A stretch of 64,000 nucleotides of DNA from Lutjanus erythropterus (Eukaryota > Chordata > Actinopteri > Lutjaniformes > Lutjanidae). The DNA lies in NCBI GenBank assembly GCA_020091685.1, contig CM034608.1, positions 4,130,751-4,194,750 of the forward strand, in the 5' to 3' direction. Of the stretch, positions 24,310 to 36,300 are shown one piece after another (the first letter of the stretch is position 1; each line of letters starts with the position of its first letter). The translations under genes were made by a program, and so were the position numbers. Under the pieces are notes generated by a model that worked only from the letters and a program-made list of their open reading frames with translations, made no database searches and was not told the origin of the DNA.

Positions 24310-26413
24310 TCAACTCTTTTCCTCTTCTTCTTCCTCCTCCTCTTCCTTGTCTTCTTCTTTAGTGTCTACATCCTGTGTTGCATTATTGGTCATCTTCCAG
24401 CTGAGAGTCCATTCACTCTTTGGCATACCCTGTTTTTCCTGCATCAGTCCCAGGTACCTCTGACTCCGGTGCTCGGTGGAGAAGCACACCACCTTGTCCT
24501 CATCCGGCTTCTTCCGACAGATCCTCCATGACTCCTTCCAAGCTCGCCACTCCTCTGTCTCCTCTTCCTCCGCTTCCTCCTCCTCCTCTTCAATCCCGTC
24601 TCCCATTCTGTGAGCCACCGCCACCATCCACGACTGCTTCCAGGAGGAGAAGGAGGTGCTGAGCTTGTGGAACTGCAGATGGAGCGGGACGGTGGGCTTC
24701 CGTTTGGTTCGTCTCTTTTCTTTTCCTGCTTTGTTGCCCACTTTCTCTTGGCTGTTCTCCTCTTCTATTTTGATCGTCATCTCCTCTTTGTTGGTCTTTT
24801 CCTCATCATCTGCTTCATCCTTTTCCTTCTCATCCACCTCTTCATCCTCCTCCTCTTTGTCTATTTCTCTTGCTTCATCCTCCTCATCATCCACTTCTTC
24901 ATCCTTTTCATCCCTCTCATTTACTTCCTCCTCCTTATCTACTTCTTCTTCCTCTTCCTCATCGACCTTTTCTTCCTCCTCATCTTGGTCTTTTTCTTCA
25001 GCTCCATCCTCCTCATTGTCCACTTCATCCTTTTCATCCTTTTTATCGCTCTCATTTACTTCCTCCTCCTTATCTACTTCTTCTTCCTCTTCCTCATCGA
25101 CATTTTCTTCCTCCTCCTCTTTGTCTTCTTCTTCAGCTCCATCCTCCTGATTGTCCACTTCACCCTTTTCTTCCTTTTTATCCCTCTCATTTACTTCATC
25201 CTCCTCCTTGACTCCTTTATTGTCCTCCTCTTTCTTCTCATCTTCATCTGCTTCACCCTCCTCGTCCTCTTCTTCCTCCTCCTCTTCTTCTGCCTCTTCG
25301 TATTTCTCCCCCGTACCTACACTATCTCCTTCGTCATCTTCATCTTTATTTCTCATCTCCTTGTCCACTTTTTCTTCCTTCTCCCTTGCTCCTTCATCCT
25401 CCTCTTTGTCTGTTTCTTTCTCTTCCTGTTCTATAGTGCACTCCTCGGCAATGAACCACTCTTCATCTGTGTCTTCATCCTCCTCCTCTTCCTCCTTCTG
25501 GTCAGCTTCTTTGTCCTTATCCTCCTTGTCTACACCTTTACCCTCCTCCTTTACTTTATTCTCCTCACCCTTTTCATTAACTTCTTCATCCTCCTCCTCC
25601 TCCTCTCCTTCTTCTTCATCTTCCTCCTCCTCTACATTTTTGTCCTTGTTTTCGTTGTCCTCCTTATTTGCTTCTTCATTCTCCTCCTCCTCTTCTTCCT
25701 CCTTCTCAACTTCTTTGTCCTCTTCCTCCTCTTCTTCTTCCTCATCTTCCTTGGCTACTTCTTCGCCTTTCTCCTCCTCGTCTGGTTCTTTGTCCTCCTC
25801 TTTTTCCTCTTCATCTGCATCCTCTTCATCATTTTCTTTTTTGCGTACTTGTTTGTCTCTCTCCTCCTTTTGTTCATCCTCCTCCTCGTCTTCATCCTCT
25901 TCCTTGCTTTCCTCCTCCTCATCCAAGTGTCTGTCCTCCTCCTCTTTCTTATTTACTGCTTTGTCCTTCTCGTTGTCGACTTCTTCGTCCTCCTCTTCTT
26001 CCTCCTCCTCCTCATCAAGTCCTTCATCCTCCTCCTCCTCCTTATCTCCTTCATCCTCCTCATCATTCTTTTTAACTTGTTCTTGCTCAATTTCGTCAAC
26101 ATTTTCCTTCTGCTCCTCCTCCTCTTCATCTACTCCTTCATCCTCCTCATTGTACACACCTTCATCCTCCTTTTCCTCTTCCTCCTCTGCATCTTCCATG
26201 AACTCCTCCTCTTCTTCCTCCTCTTCCGTCTCGTCCAGTTCGAACTCTTCTGGTGGGATCCATCTTTTAGGAATCTTCCAGGCCTCATTCCACTCCTTGC
26301 TGTTTGCAATTTTATCTTCCAGGTCTGACATGAGGAGGAAATTCATGGATTTACGTCTCGTCTTCAGCAAGTCGCTGTGCCGATGATGGGACTGTACTGA
26401 ACCTCTGCACCAC
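24310..26413 (-). CDS. W1 coding exon 5 (last): W pair, acidic block, three C-terminal W pairs
   Basis: The exon opens after acceptor ccacag with G completing an Arg codon, then WCRGSVQSHHRH. After EWNEAW (pair at 395-399) comes about 500 residues of Glu, Asp and Lys with Val and Asn, then a basic patch (KEKRRTKRKP) and pairs SWKQSW, WKESW and WTLSW, ending in another poly-Glu tail and TGA at 24312-24310. The opposite strand shows long Ser-rich and Leu/Phe-rich open frames that are shadows of GAR codons. Confidence 0.8.
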
Positions 26414-29400
26414 CTGTGGAGACAGTTGTAGTTTGGGTTTATTTTGATCAGATAAGTTTGATGAATGATACAAAAAACTGAGCATGAAAGTTCAAGCTCG
26501 ACCTTGTGATGATGTGATGGGAAGTTTTTTTTTTCTCAATGCAAGCATTCTTACTATTTTCCATTTAAAGGACATTAACACTAAAATATTAACTCAAGAA
26601 TCAATTTGACCAACACTGATTTTTGAAGATAAAGTTGGGCACACACTGTATGATTTTAGAAATGTTGTTTAATTTCAGCTCCTTCTGTGCAAGTAAATCG
26701 TCTGCAATTTAAAGCCAAAGTTAACGATTTATGTGCTCACACGTTTGTGTAAAATATAAAATAAAATGGCCCGTCTGCCCCTTAACATTTGTCAATAAAG
26801 ATTTGTTTTAAAGCTCTGAAGCAGGTGAAAGTTTGTTTGCTTTGTTTGCATCGTCTGTGCCACCCTGTGTGCTGAAACACAGTAAAAGAAATAGTTGTAG
26901 TTTTAAGTTTTGAAATAAACTTTAAAAAGTTTTGCCGACATATAATATTTAGTCCTGATAATTTACTTTTCTTTTTTAGATAAACTCAAATCTTTGCATT
27001 TTAGAAAAGCGCAAAAAAAAACAAAAAAAAAAAAACAAAGAACTATTTTTTATGTTTTTTTAAAACTCAAAGACTTAAGTTTTTCTAAAGATGAAGAGTT
27101 AATTATCTCAACAAAAGATTAGTTGTTGATAAAGCTTCTTCAGAGCTTAAGATTTTTAAAAAAATATATATATTGGGGGGGTTATGCCTTTAATACAGAT
27201 GTGAATGAGGAATGACATGTCAAGCTGTCATGCTCACTCTTCTGATAAAGACGATCTGACAGCTGTGATCCCAGCCATGCTCACTTGGCAGGTCTGTTTA
27301 GATTTATTAGGCTTTATAATTTTTTTTTTCCTTATTAGTGAGCTTATCTTTGAAGACACATGCACACCCGACTGTTTAACGTTAATGAAAAGTGTTCTGT
27401 GACACACGCGGATGCTTTTAACTTCAATATTTACAATTTATTGCTGGTAGAAAATATGTTCAAATAAAACTTAACTAATCCACACTCCCGTGTGAGGAAG
27501 AGAATGACCATAACTGAAGGTGTTTTGTGATTGTAAAGATATGTGTGTGTTTCGGTCAAACCTATCTTGTGCTGAAAGACCACAGACTTTGCGTTTTGAC
27601 CAGGTTTTGGCTGGTCTAAAGCGCAAGCGTTTTTTACCCCACTGTGCTGAGCACAAGATAGCAAACACGTCAGGCCATGCCTTCGTTTTGCCTTCATGTT
27701 TAGCCCTCCTGCCCACAGTGGCACAGACCCAGCACGAGTGCGTTTGCTATCTTACGCTCATGGCAAGAATGGCACTTGCACTGGTGTAAGATAGCAAAAC
27801 CGCTTGCGCTGGTGGCACAATGGCTTTGCGTTGGGTGTAAGATAGGGCCCTCAGTGTCAACCCACCTGATCTGCTGCCTGTATCCCCAGCAGGAATTCCA
27901 GCTCTTTTCACGTTCTTCTGCTTCCTCAGGGGGAGCTGCAGCCAGCATCCAAGATTCACTCCATCCGGTCAGGAACACATCATTTATCCACGCTATCTCT
28001 GTGGGTCCAGGGCTGTAGTAGCTTTCACTTAGTGTCTCGTAGTAGTCTGAGTAGTACTGTGCTTCAAATTCTAACCCAGACAGCTGCCAAGCATCGTACC
28101 AGTCCCAGTCCCAGTCCCAGGGCAGGTCCTGTTTGATGATTACAACATACATTTTTATTAACAATAATAAAAATGGATGTCCTGATTGCTCAGTGGTCAT
28201 GTAGCACCTGACCTTTGACCTGACATGGTCAACAAAGTCAACAGAGTAAAAGATAACAAGAAAACTATAAATGCAATGATGTTGATCCCCACCTCCTCCT
28301 CTAGTTCATCGAGCTGCTCAGCCTTGTTGCTGAGGTATGGTTGGTAATCAGGCCAGAGATGATCCCAGTCCTGTTTCTGCTGTCTGAAGGGAAAGTTCAT
28401 GATTTTCCAAGTACCAGCCCAGACAGGAAGACAATACGTCTCTATTACAGGTTTGGAAGTCATTTTTCTTTCAAACAAAACCTCCCACTTGAAGTGTTTC
28501 TCTTCAGAGGGCTCAAACTGGGCAGGAGTCTTCGCCTGAAAACAGAAGAAAAAACAAAGCTGGTTTAACTGCTTAACTTTGTACCCATCCTACAGTTGTC
28601 TCTCTTCTCTTGTAGTCTGGGGAGGTTATGGATGAATCAGACTGAGACAGATGTTAGTTATAAGCTGTAGAACAGGTGATTGGCAGTACACTACAACAAC
28701 ACAAACTCACCTGGCTGGACAAACACTGCTTGGGTTTTTTTTAGCGGAGTGTGGAAGGACATGACTGAAGTGTCATGGTCACAGATCGTTATTTCTATTT
28801 GGTTTTCAGTCTCAAGAGGGCAGGTCTTACCTGTCTTAAGTCTGCTTGAGATATGAAGCAACTGACACCGTGACGGATATTGCACAATAACCCTCACTGG
28901 ACTGGAATAGGCAGCCACTGGATGGACAAATCTGGTTTTGGGGTATACCAGAACACCACATGTCTGAATTGCAAGCACTGTAAAGTTCGCTTGAAAGTGG
29001 CATGCTGCTAATCAGGGCATAAAGCTATTGAGACCGTGATGTATAATGCATGATAACCTTCATCCTGGACTAGTTCCTGTCTGTGTCTACCTAAAGAAAA
29101 TGAAAAGCATGCAAGCCCTGTGCATTATCATTGGAGTGAGAAGAGAACCGGAGCAGACATGAGCAGGCTGGCCCAGCCACGAGGTCGAGACAGCAACACT
29201 GAAAAATGAGTGAAGCAGTGGCGTCAATTTTCAGGTAAGGCCTCCATCCTTTTCTTGTAATGGCAATCAAGTCACGTCTGTATGTATGGCCTGTTAGTAG
29301 CTGGTACAACTACAAGACTTTAACAGTCATTAAATCCCTGTAGCTGATGAATGCTAACAAAGTGTGGCTTATTTCTGAATTACTAGTTTTTGAATTTCTT

Positions 29401-30307
29401 TCAAATACGATCAGGTGTACACTGCAAGATAAGACCGCTATGTGCAATGCCAGGCTGGAGTTGTGCACAGCATTGAACTGGTAATGAATCTGGGTTTGGG
29501 ATTTTCCAGAACACCACATGTCTCAGTTGTGGATACTGTGCAGGTTGCTTGCAAGTGGCATGCTGCCAATTAAGGCATAAAGCAACTGAGACCATGATGT
29601 ATAATGCATGATAACCCACAGAACTATTTTGGTTTGTTTTCTGTTTGTCTCTATTGGTTAATTTCAATGAAATTAAAGTGTTAGCAGCATTGAACAGGTC
29701 TTTGCATCCATCAGGGTGTGTGCCTGCCATGACCCATCATCAGGCTGGGCATTTGTTAAAATACAATGCGTTGAAAGTCCAAAAATTAACCACAAAGTAC
29801 TGACTGATAGAGAGCTGGACATTATGATGTCACAGTTAAGTTGGCCTTTGACTTTTTGGTTAAGGATAACTTAAAGAACCTGTGGCGATGGGGGCGCCCA
29901 CCCTTCATCAGCTGCCTCAGCAGGTGCCTTCAAGCTACTTGTTTGGTTCCTTGATTGGCTTCTTGATTGGCTACTTCCAACATGGCAGCCAGGCTCAGTT
30001 CTTCACTCCAGAATCTTTCATCTTTCAGACCTCTTTTGCAGCGACTGACACTAGTTAGGTGCTATTTTAGATGTCAAGGTAGTGTTAGAGACACTTATAC
30101 AAATAACAGTTGTATTCCAGCTGTTACGCAAAGGCTTTAAATCTGTGTTTTTGTTCTTTTTCACTTCTCCCCAATTTAACTTAATTGAAATGAATGATTC
30201 AAGACTCAGAAGTGAAGTTATAAATTTGAGTTAATTTGCTAAAGATAAATTTACATTGTGTAGAGTTCACGATTTGCAGACTTGTGCAGACTGGACAAAA
30301 GCTTTAA

Positions 30308-30358
<51 letters not shown>

Positions 30359-33300
30359 TTGGTCTGATGAGCTAACTTTCAGATTTGAGAGTTCCCACCC
30401 CTCAGACACACCTTTTTGCTCAGCCAGGAAGGGAACTGTCCCAACAACCACAGTAAGTCAAAGACAAAGAAACACATTTAATATAACAGAAAAGAGTGTG
30501 TTTAACCCCACAGTGTGAGTATGTGTGCACTCCATTTAAACAGTGTGAGGATACAAGCAAATTAACAACATCAAACAAACTGTGTCATGTGAATTGTGTT
30601 GAATTGGGTGTGTTTGACTGCAGATGAAATGAACTTGAGCAGGTGAGTGTAAATGGCTGTTAGTATGTGTGTCTGTTAGCATGGCTGTTAACATGGCTTT
30701 TAACATGGCTGTTAGCGTGAGTAGCTGTTAACATAGCTGTTAGTATCTGTGGCTGTTAGCATGGCTTTTAGCATGTGTAACTGTTAGCATGTGTGAGGAG
30801 GACGAAAAAGCAAATCCAATAGGGTCCTTGCACAATTTGGTGCTTGGGCCCTAATGAAAACCATGCAAACTCAGTGCATGATTATTGGAGTGAGAAGAGA
30901 ACTGGAGGAAACATGAACAGAGGGTGTTTTGCTGTAATATATTTTGTATATTTTCCATAGCTTTTAATAATAACAACTTGACTTCACTTTGTGCGGATGA
31001 AGAGTCAAATGATGCAACAAACGCCCCTTTTAATGTGAGTGCGCGTGAGTCTGATGAAGAAAGCCTGAGTTAACAAAGTCATGACCACTGTCATGATGCC
31101 TGTTATCTCTGATCGGGGTTTTAGGTTTTGTTGAGCCAGCTCATGAAAAAAGTCGAGTCAACAACACCGAAATGAATAAATTAATGGCGTCAAGTTTTTG
31201 GAAAGGCCTGCATCCTTTTCTTATACTGGCAACCAAGGCATTTCTATATGTATGGCCTCTTAGATGCTGGTACAACTATAAAACCTAACAGTAATTAAAT
31301 CTTAGTAGTTGGTAAATGTCTTCCAAATATGATTAGATATATGTAAGTCAGCGTGTGCAGTGCCAGGATAGAGTTGTGACTCCCGACATTGCAACACAAA
31401 TATCTGTACTTTCTATTCCTTACAAACAAGCTTGATACTCAAGTGTTAACATAAGACAAAAACAACATAAAAAGACTTAAGACGAAAACGACATAAAATA
31501 CATCACAATACGAAAACAATGTAAAAAGACATGACACATGACAAAAAAAGACAAAACACTAGAACATCGTAAAAAAGACTTAACAAGACAAATACAACTT
31601 AAAAGATGTAACAGGATGAAAACTAAAAGATCTAACGACAAATCAATGTTAAAGGTTTAACATACAATGAAACAAGTCGAAAATTCTGTAAAAAACATAA
31701 CATGACAAAATGTAAAAGACTTAACAAGATAAAACTTACATATAAGATACAACAAGATGAAAACAGCATGCAGGGGTGAGGGTTTACTGAGCCTGCCAAA
31801 TATCACCATCAGGGCAGCATGCTGTCATGTCTGGAATATAGAGTAAAAGTAATTTCTGCTCAGATATGAAGTGTGTTGCTTTATGTCTGTCATTCTCTCC
31901 CTCTTTCTCCCATTTTATTTTAACAGTTATTTTTAACAGAATAGTGCACATCTGTAGGGCTATACTGTATTTTTTAAGCTTGATGTTTGGCTGCTTTGTG
32001 TAGAAAAGGAACGAGTCCACAGTTTCAAGATTGAACCTTTTTTGTCATCTTTTGAGCACCAATCAGCTGAGCTGACAGAGCACACTGCTGCAGCCAGCAT
32101 GTGTGTGTGTTTGAGATGGCGACAGAGAGAGAGGCAAAGGAATGTCGGATGATTATTGCACACAGTGTTTCTGAGAGTCATTAATACTTCCTGTGATATC
32201 AATCAGATTTTGTGGTCAGTGTACAAACACATGCATCCATGGCCACTCTGAAACCACAGATCCTCCCCACAACAAATCCCAGTTTAACTCCTCCTTACTG
32301 TAGCTGTGTGCGCTCACTGCTGATGCTGTTCGTTACTGCAAACATGTACACCTGACTTGACCTGGCTCAGCACTCTTAACCTTTCCCGTATACGTCATAC
32401 TGCGCCCGTACACCAAAACAGCCAGGGAGCTTTGTGGCTCACCAGAGTTGTTCATGTACCTGAAACAAGACAGTGCACTCAGTAGTTGTTAGCCTGTTAA
32501 CCAGTGGATATCAGCCTTATTCCATAGATTCTTGCTAAAGGACCTGAAGACACTTGTTGCTGTGGATACCAACACATCACTTGGCTGAACGGAGATGATT
32601 TACAGATGTTTCATGTGGCTAATAAACTGCTTTTATAAAGTTATATGAGGCAACATTTTCATGATTATATATCTAGTTATATTTAATTAAATCACAAGAA
32701 AATCTAGGCTGTAGAGCAGAAATGACAAGCCATCTATTTATTATTTTATCTTATTTCTTTTCTACCTCCAAATAATTATTCTCTATTGTGATAAATTAAT
32801 TTAATTTTATATTTTAATTTTCCATCGATAGAAAAAAAGAAAAACAACATTATTCACAATGATGGTGTTGAAAATTAAACCTTTGGGATGTCCAAATACC
32901 CCGGTATAGCATAACACCCATATATAGCCCATCCATCCATCCATCCATCCATCTTCTTCCACTTATCCGTGGCTGGATCACAGTGGCAGCAGTCTAAGCA
33001 GGGATGCCCAGAAGTTCAGTTGCTTATGACAACCCTTGCTTTGAAGATGTTATGTTGCATACAGCTTAATATTTTTAGAGGGTAATAAAGGATACTGCTT
33101 TACTTCTACCTCTTACTCACACATTTAGTTAGTGTTCCCACCACTCTTGTGACCTAAAAGATGTGCAATATGAAATACTTAACATACTGTATATATTTAT
33201 AAGTCTGAACCCAGGTATGTGTCTGAAGTTAAAGTTTCCAGCGCTAGCCAAATCAAATATTCCCTGACACACTTTTCCCAAAACATAGCTGAAACCATAT

Positions 33301-36300
33301 CTGAAAACTGACCAACAGTCTGAGTTTCAGTATCTTTTAAAATGAAGCCGTGAGTTTGTGCAGTCTCAGTACCTGTTTCCAGGAGTGACTCCATTCCTCA
33401 GCAGGAGACGCCCAGTCAGCCTCTGATCCGTACCCGTCTGATTTGTACTTCCTGTTTTTCGTCAGCTCTATGGTTGTGAATCCTGCGATTGTGGGTTTTG
33501 TCTCGTTGGCTGTCAGGTAAAGATACTGTGGGGGCTTCAGGCTCATCCAGGAGTCTTTCCAGTATATACGGAACGCATCCACCTCGACTTTGCGTTTCTG
33601 CCTGCTAAGTTTGGGTGAAGGCGGTTTCTTGGGAGGAGGCGGAGGAGGAGGCTCGGGTTTGGCTTTGGGAGGAGGGGGGACAACTTTGAATCTGACTTTC
33701 GACTTGTTTTCTGCTTCAGGTGGGCTACTGACGAGTTTGGAGTAGTCTCCAGGGGCAACAATCGACCAGTGATAATTCCACTTTGAGCGAGTTCTGCAGA
33801 TTAAAAAAAAAAGACAAAAAAATCTACTCATTTGTTGTCAGAAGGAGTAGATGCTGAGAAACGTAGCTCTGACATGTATGAATAAGTCCAGCAACTCATT
33901 AAAATGCCCTCAAGTATCGCCAACATTGCTGTGGTGGCTGTGGTTCAACTGAACACAGATGTTCAGGTTCTTGAGGATTAGCAGTCGCCTTCAGAGGTGG
34001 CAAAAGTCCACACATTCTGTACTCAAGTAGAAGTACAGGTAACGGTGTGAAAAAGACTCTAATAGCAGAAGTAGTGATTCAACTTCTTTACTCAAGAAAA
34101 AGCAGGAAAGTACAGACTCTGAAATGTCAAAGTGTAAAAGTCGCCTTCTGAAGGACATTTCTACTGACTGTTTCTGTGCAAAGATAACTGAACCTCATCT
34201 TTTCTTCATGGTCAACTATCTCTCTTTGTCTGTTTTGTCTTGTTACATTTTTATTTATATTGTTTTCATTTTGCTAAATCTTTTACATGATTTTGTCCTG
34301 TTGCATGATTTTCATCTCTTACGTCTTTGAAATCATTTTTGTCTTATAATATCTTCTTATGTTGTTTTCAAATTGTTACATCTTGTTACGCCATTTTTGT
34401 CTTGCTTCTGTCTTTTCATCTTACTGTCTTTAACGTCATTCTCCTCTTTTTACGTCGAATCTGTCTTGTTAGATCTTTTATGTCATTTTCATCTTGTTAC
34501 ATCATATTTTTCTTGTTACATCTTTTACATCATTTTCGTCTTGTTGCGTCTTTAACATGATTTTGTGTTGTTATATCTTATGATGTTTCTGAATTGTTAC
34601 ATCTTGTTACGTCATTGTTGTCTTTATGATGTTTTCATCTTACTATGTCTTATTATGTCATATTTTTCTTGTTACACCTTTTACATCATTTTCATCTTCT
34701 GTATTGTTGTGTCATTTTCATCTTGTTAGATATTTTACGTAGTTTTTGTCTTGTTACGTAATATCCGTCCTGTTACACCTTTTATGTTTTGTCTTACTAC
34801 CTAGTTTTAATTTTAGTACATCCTTCATATGATTTCCTTTTTGTTACATCATATTTGTCTTAAGTTTTGTACATCATTTTCATCTTATATATTGTTGCGT
34901 CATTTGAGTCTAGTTATATCTTTTGGCCTTTTACGTCATTTATGTCTTGGTACGTCTTTGACATGATTTGGTCTTGTCACGTCCTCATGTCTTTCACACA
35001 ATTTTCATCTTATTGCGACTTGTTACATCATATTTGTCTTGTTACACCTTTTACATCATCTTCATCTTATGTATTGTTGCTTTTTTTCATATTGTTACAT
35101 ATTTTACATATTTTTTCTCTTGTTATGTCTACTTACATCTTAAACATAATTTTCATCTTGTTACATTATTGTCATGTTACACCTTTTAATGGCATTTTCG
35201 TCTTGTTACATCTAGCAATGTTATTTTCATCTTGCATTGAAACTGAAGTAACAGCCTGTTTTGAAAATGTAAGGAGTAGAAAGTTCAGATATTTGTGTTC
35301 AAATGTAGGGAGTCAAAAGTTGTTAGAAAAATAAATCTTCAAGTTAAGTACACATACCTCAAAAATCTACTGACGTACAGTCAGTATTTGTACTACCATA
35401 GTATTTGTAGTATTTATCCATGTTTGCATAGTTTTTAAACCGACAGTTCATCCCAAAATCAAAACTACATATTTCTCCCCTGGCTTGTAGTGCTGTTTAA
35501 TCATCTAGATTTTTTTTTGGTGTGAGTTGCAGAGTTTTGGAGATATCAGCTGTAAAGATATCTTCATTCAAAAATTCAAAACAAGTGTCTCTGTCCAAAA
35601 TTCATGACCCAGTTACTCAAGATAATCCAAAGACCTTGTTGTGAGTAGTTTTACGTGGCAACCACTTTCTTTCTATTGGAAAGATTCTGAAGTAGATTTT
35701 ACTTCAGGAAAAAATGAAGTTCCTACATGAAACTGCTTACAACAAGGTCTGTGGGTGAACTTGAGTAACCAGGTTATAATTTCTGTAAAGAGATACTGCT
35801 GATGAGTTTTTCATATTATTTTTTCTTTTTTCACACTTTGAGCACCACAAGCCAAGTGCCATTTTGTCCTATTTTATCAATGAGAAGGCGGACATCTCTA
35901 CAGCTGAGATCTCTAAAACTTTGCACCAAACACACACCAAAATACACTGCCTGGCCAAAAACAAATCACACCCTCTAATATTTCATTTAATTTTTTAGTT
36001 TTGATTACAACATGCACTCGCCATAACATCGTTTCAATAAGCTTATGCAACATCACAGCATTTATTTCTGTCCACCTCTCTTCTTACTGTGATGCCCCCA
36101 TCACTCTGGAACACAGTCTTCCTGGAGGATGATGGTTCTCCACTATCCTTCCAGGTTTTAATAATGTGTTGGACAGTTCTTAACACAGTTTTAGTAGTTT
36201 CATCAATCTACTTAGCTGTTTTCTTTGCTTGATGCAGGTCAATAATTTGACTCTTCTGAAACAGAGTAACATCTTTTCCTCGACCACAGGATATGTCTTC

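Noticed and set aside
24610-26386. Long plus-strand ORFs (Leu/Phe-rich 572 codons; Ser-rich 411 codons)
   Set aside because: They are exact antisense shadows of the Glu/Asp-rich W1 exon. GAR/GAY codons read backwards give TCC/CTC/TTC codons. The minus frame has flanking W pairs and splice continuity; the plus frames have neither.
34210-35240. CRISPR-like array or coding ORFs
   Set aside because: Repeats are contiguous and degenerate with no spacers, in an animal intron. ORFs here are Phe/Leu/His-rich artefacts of the repeat.
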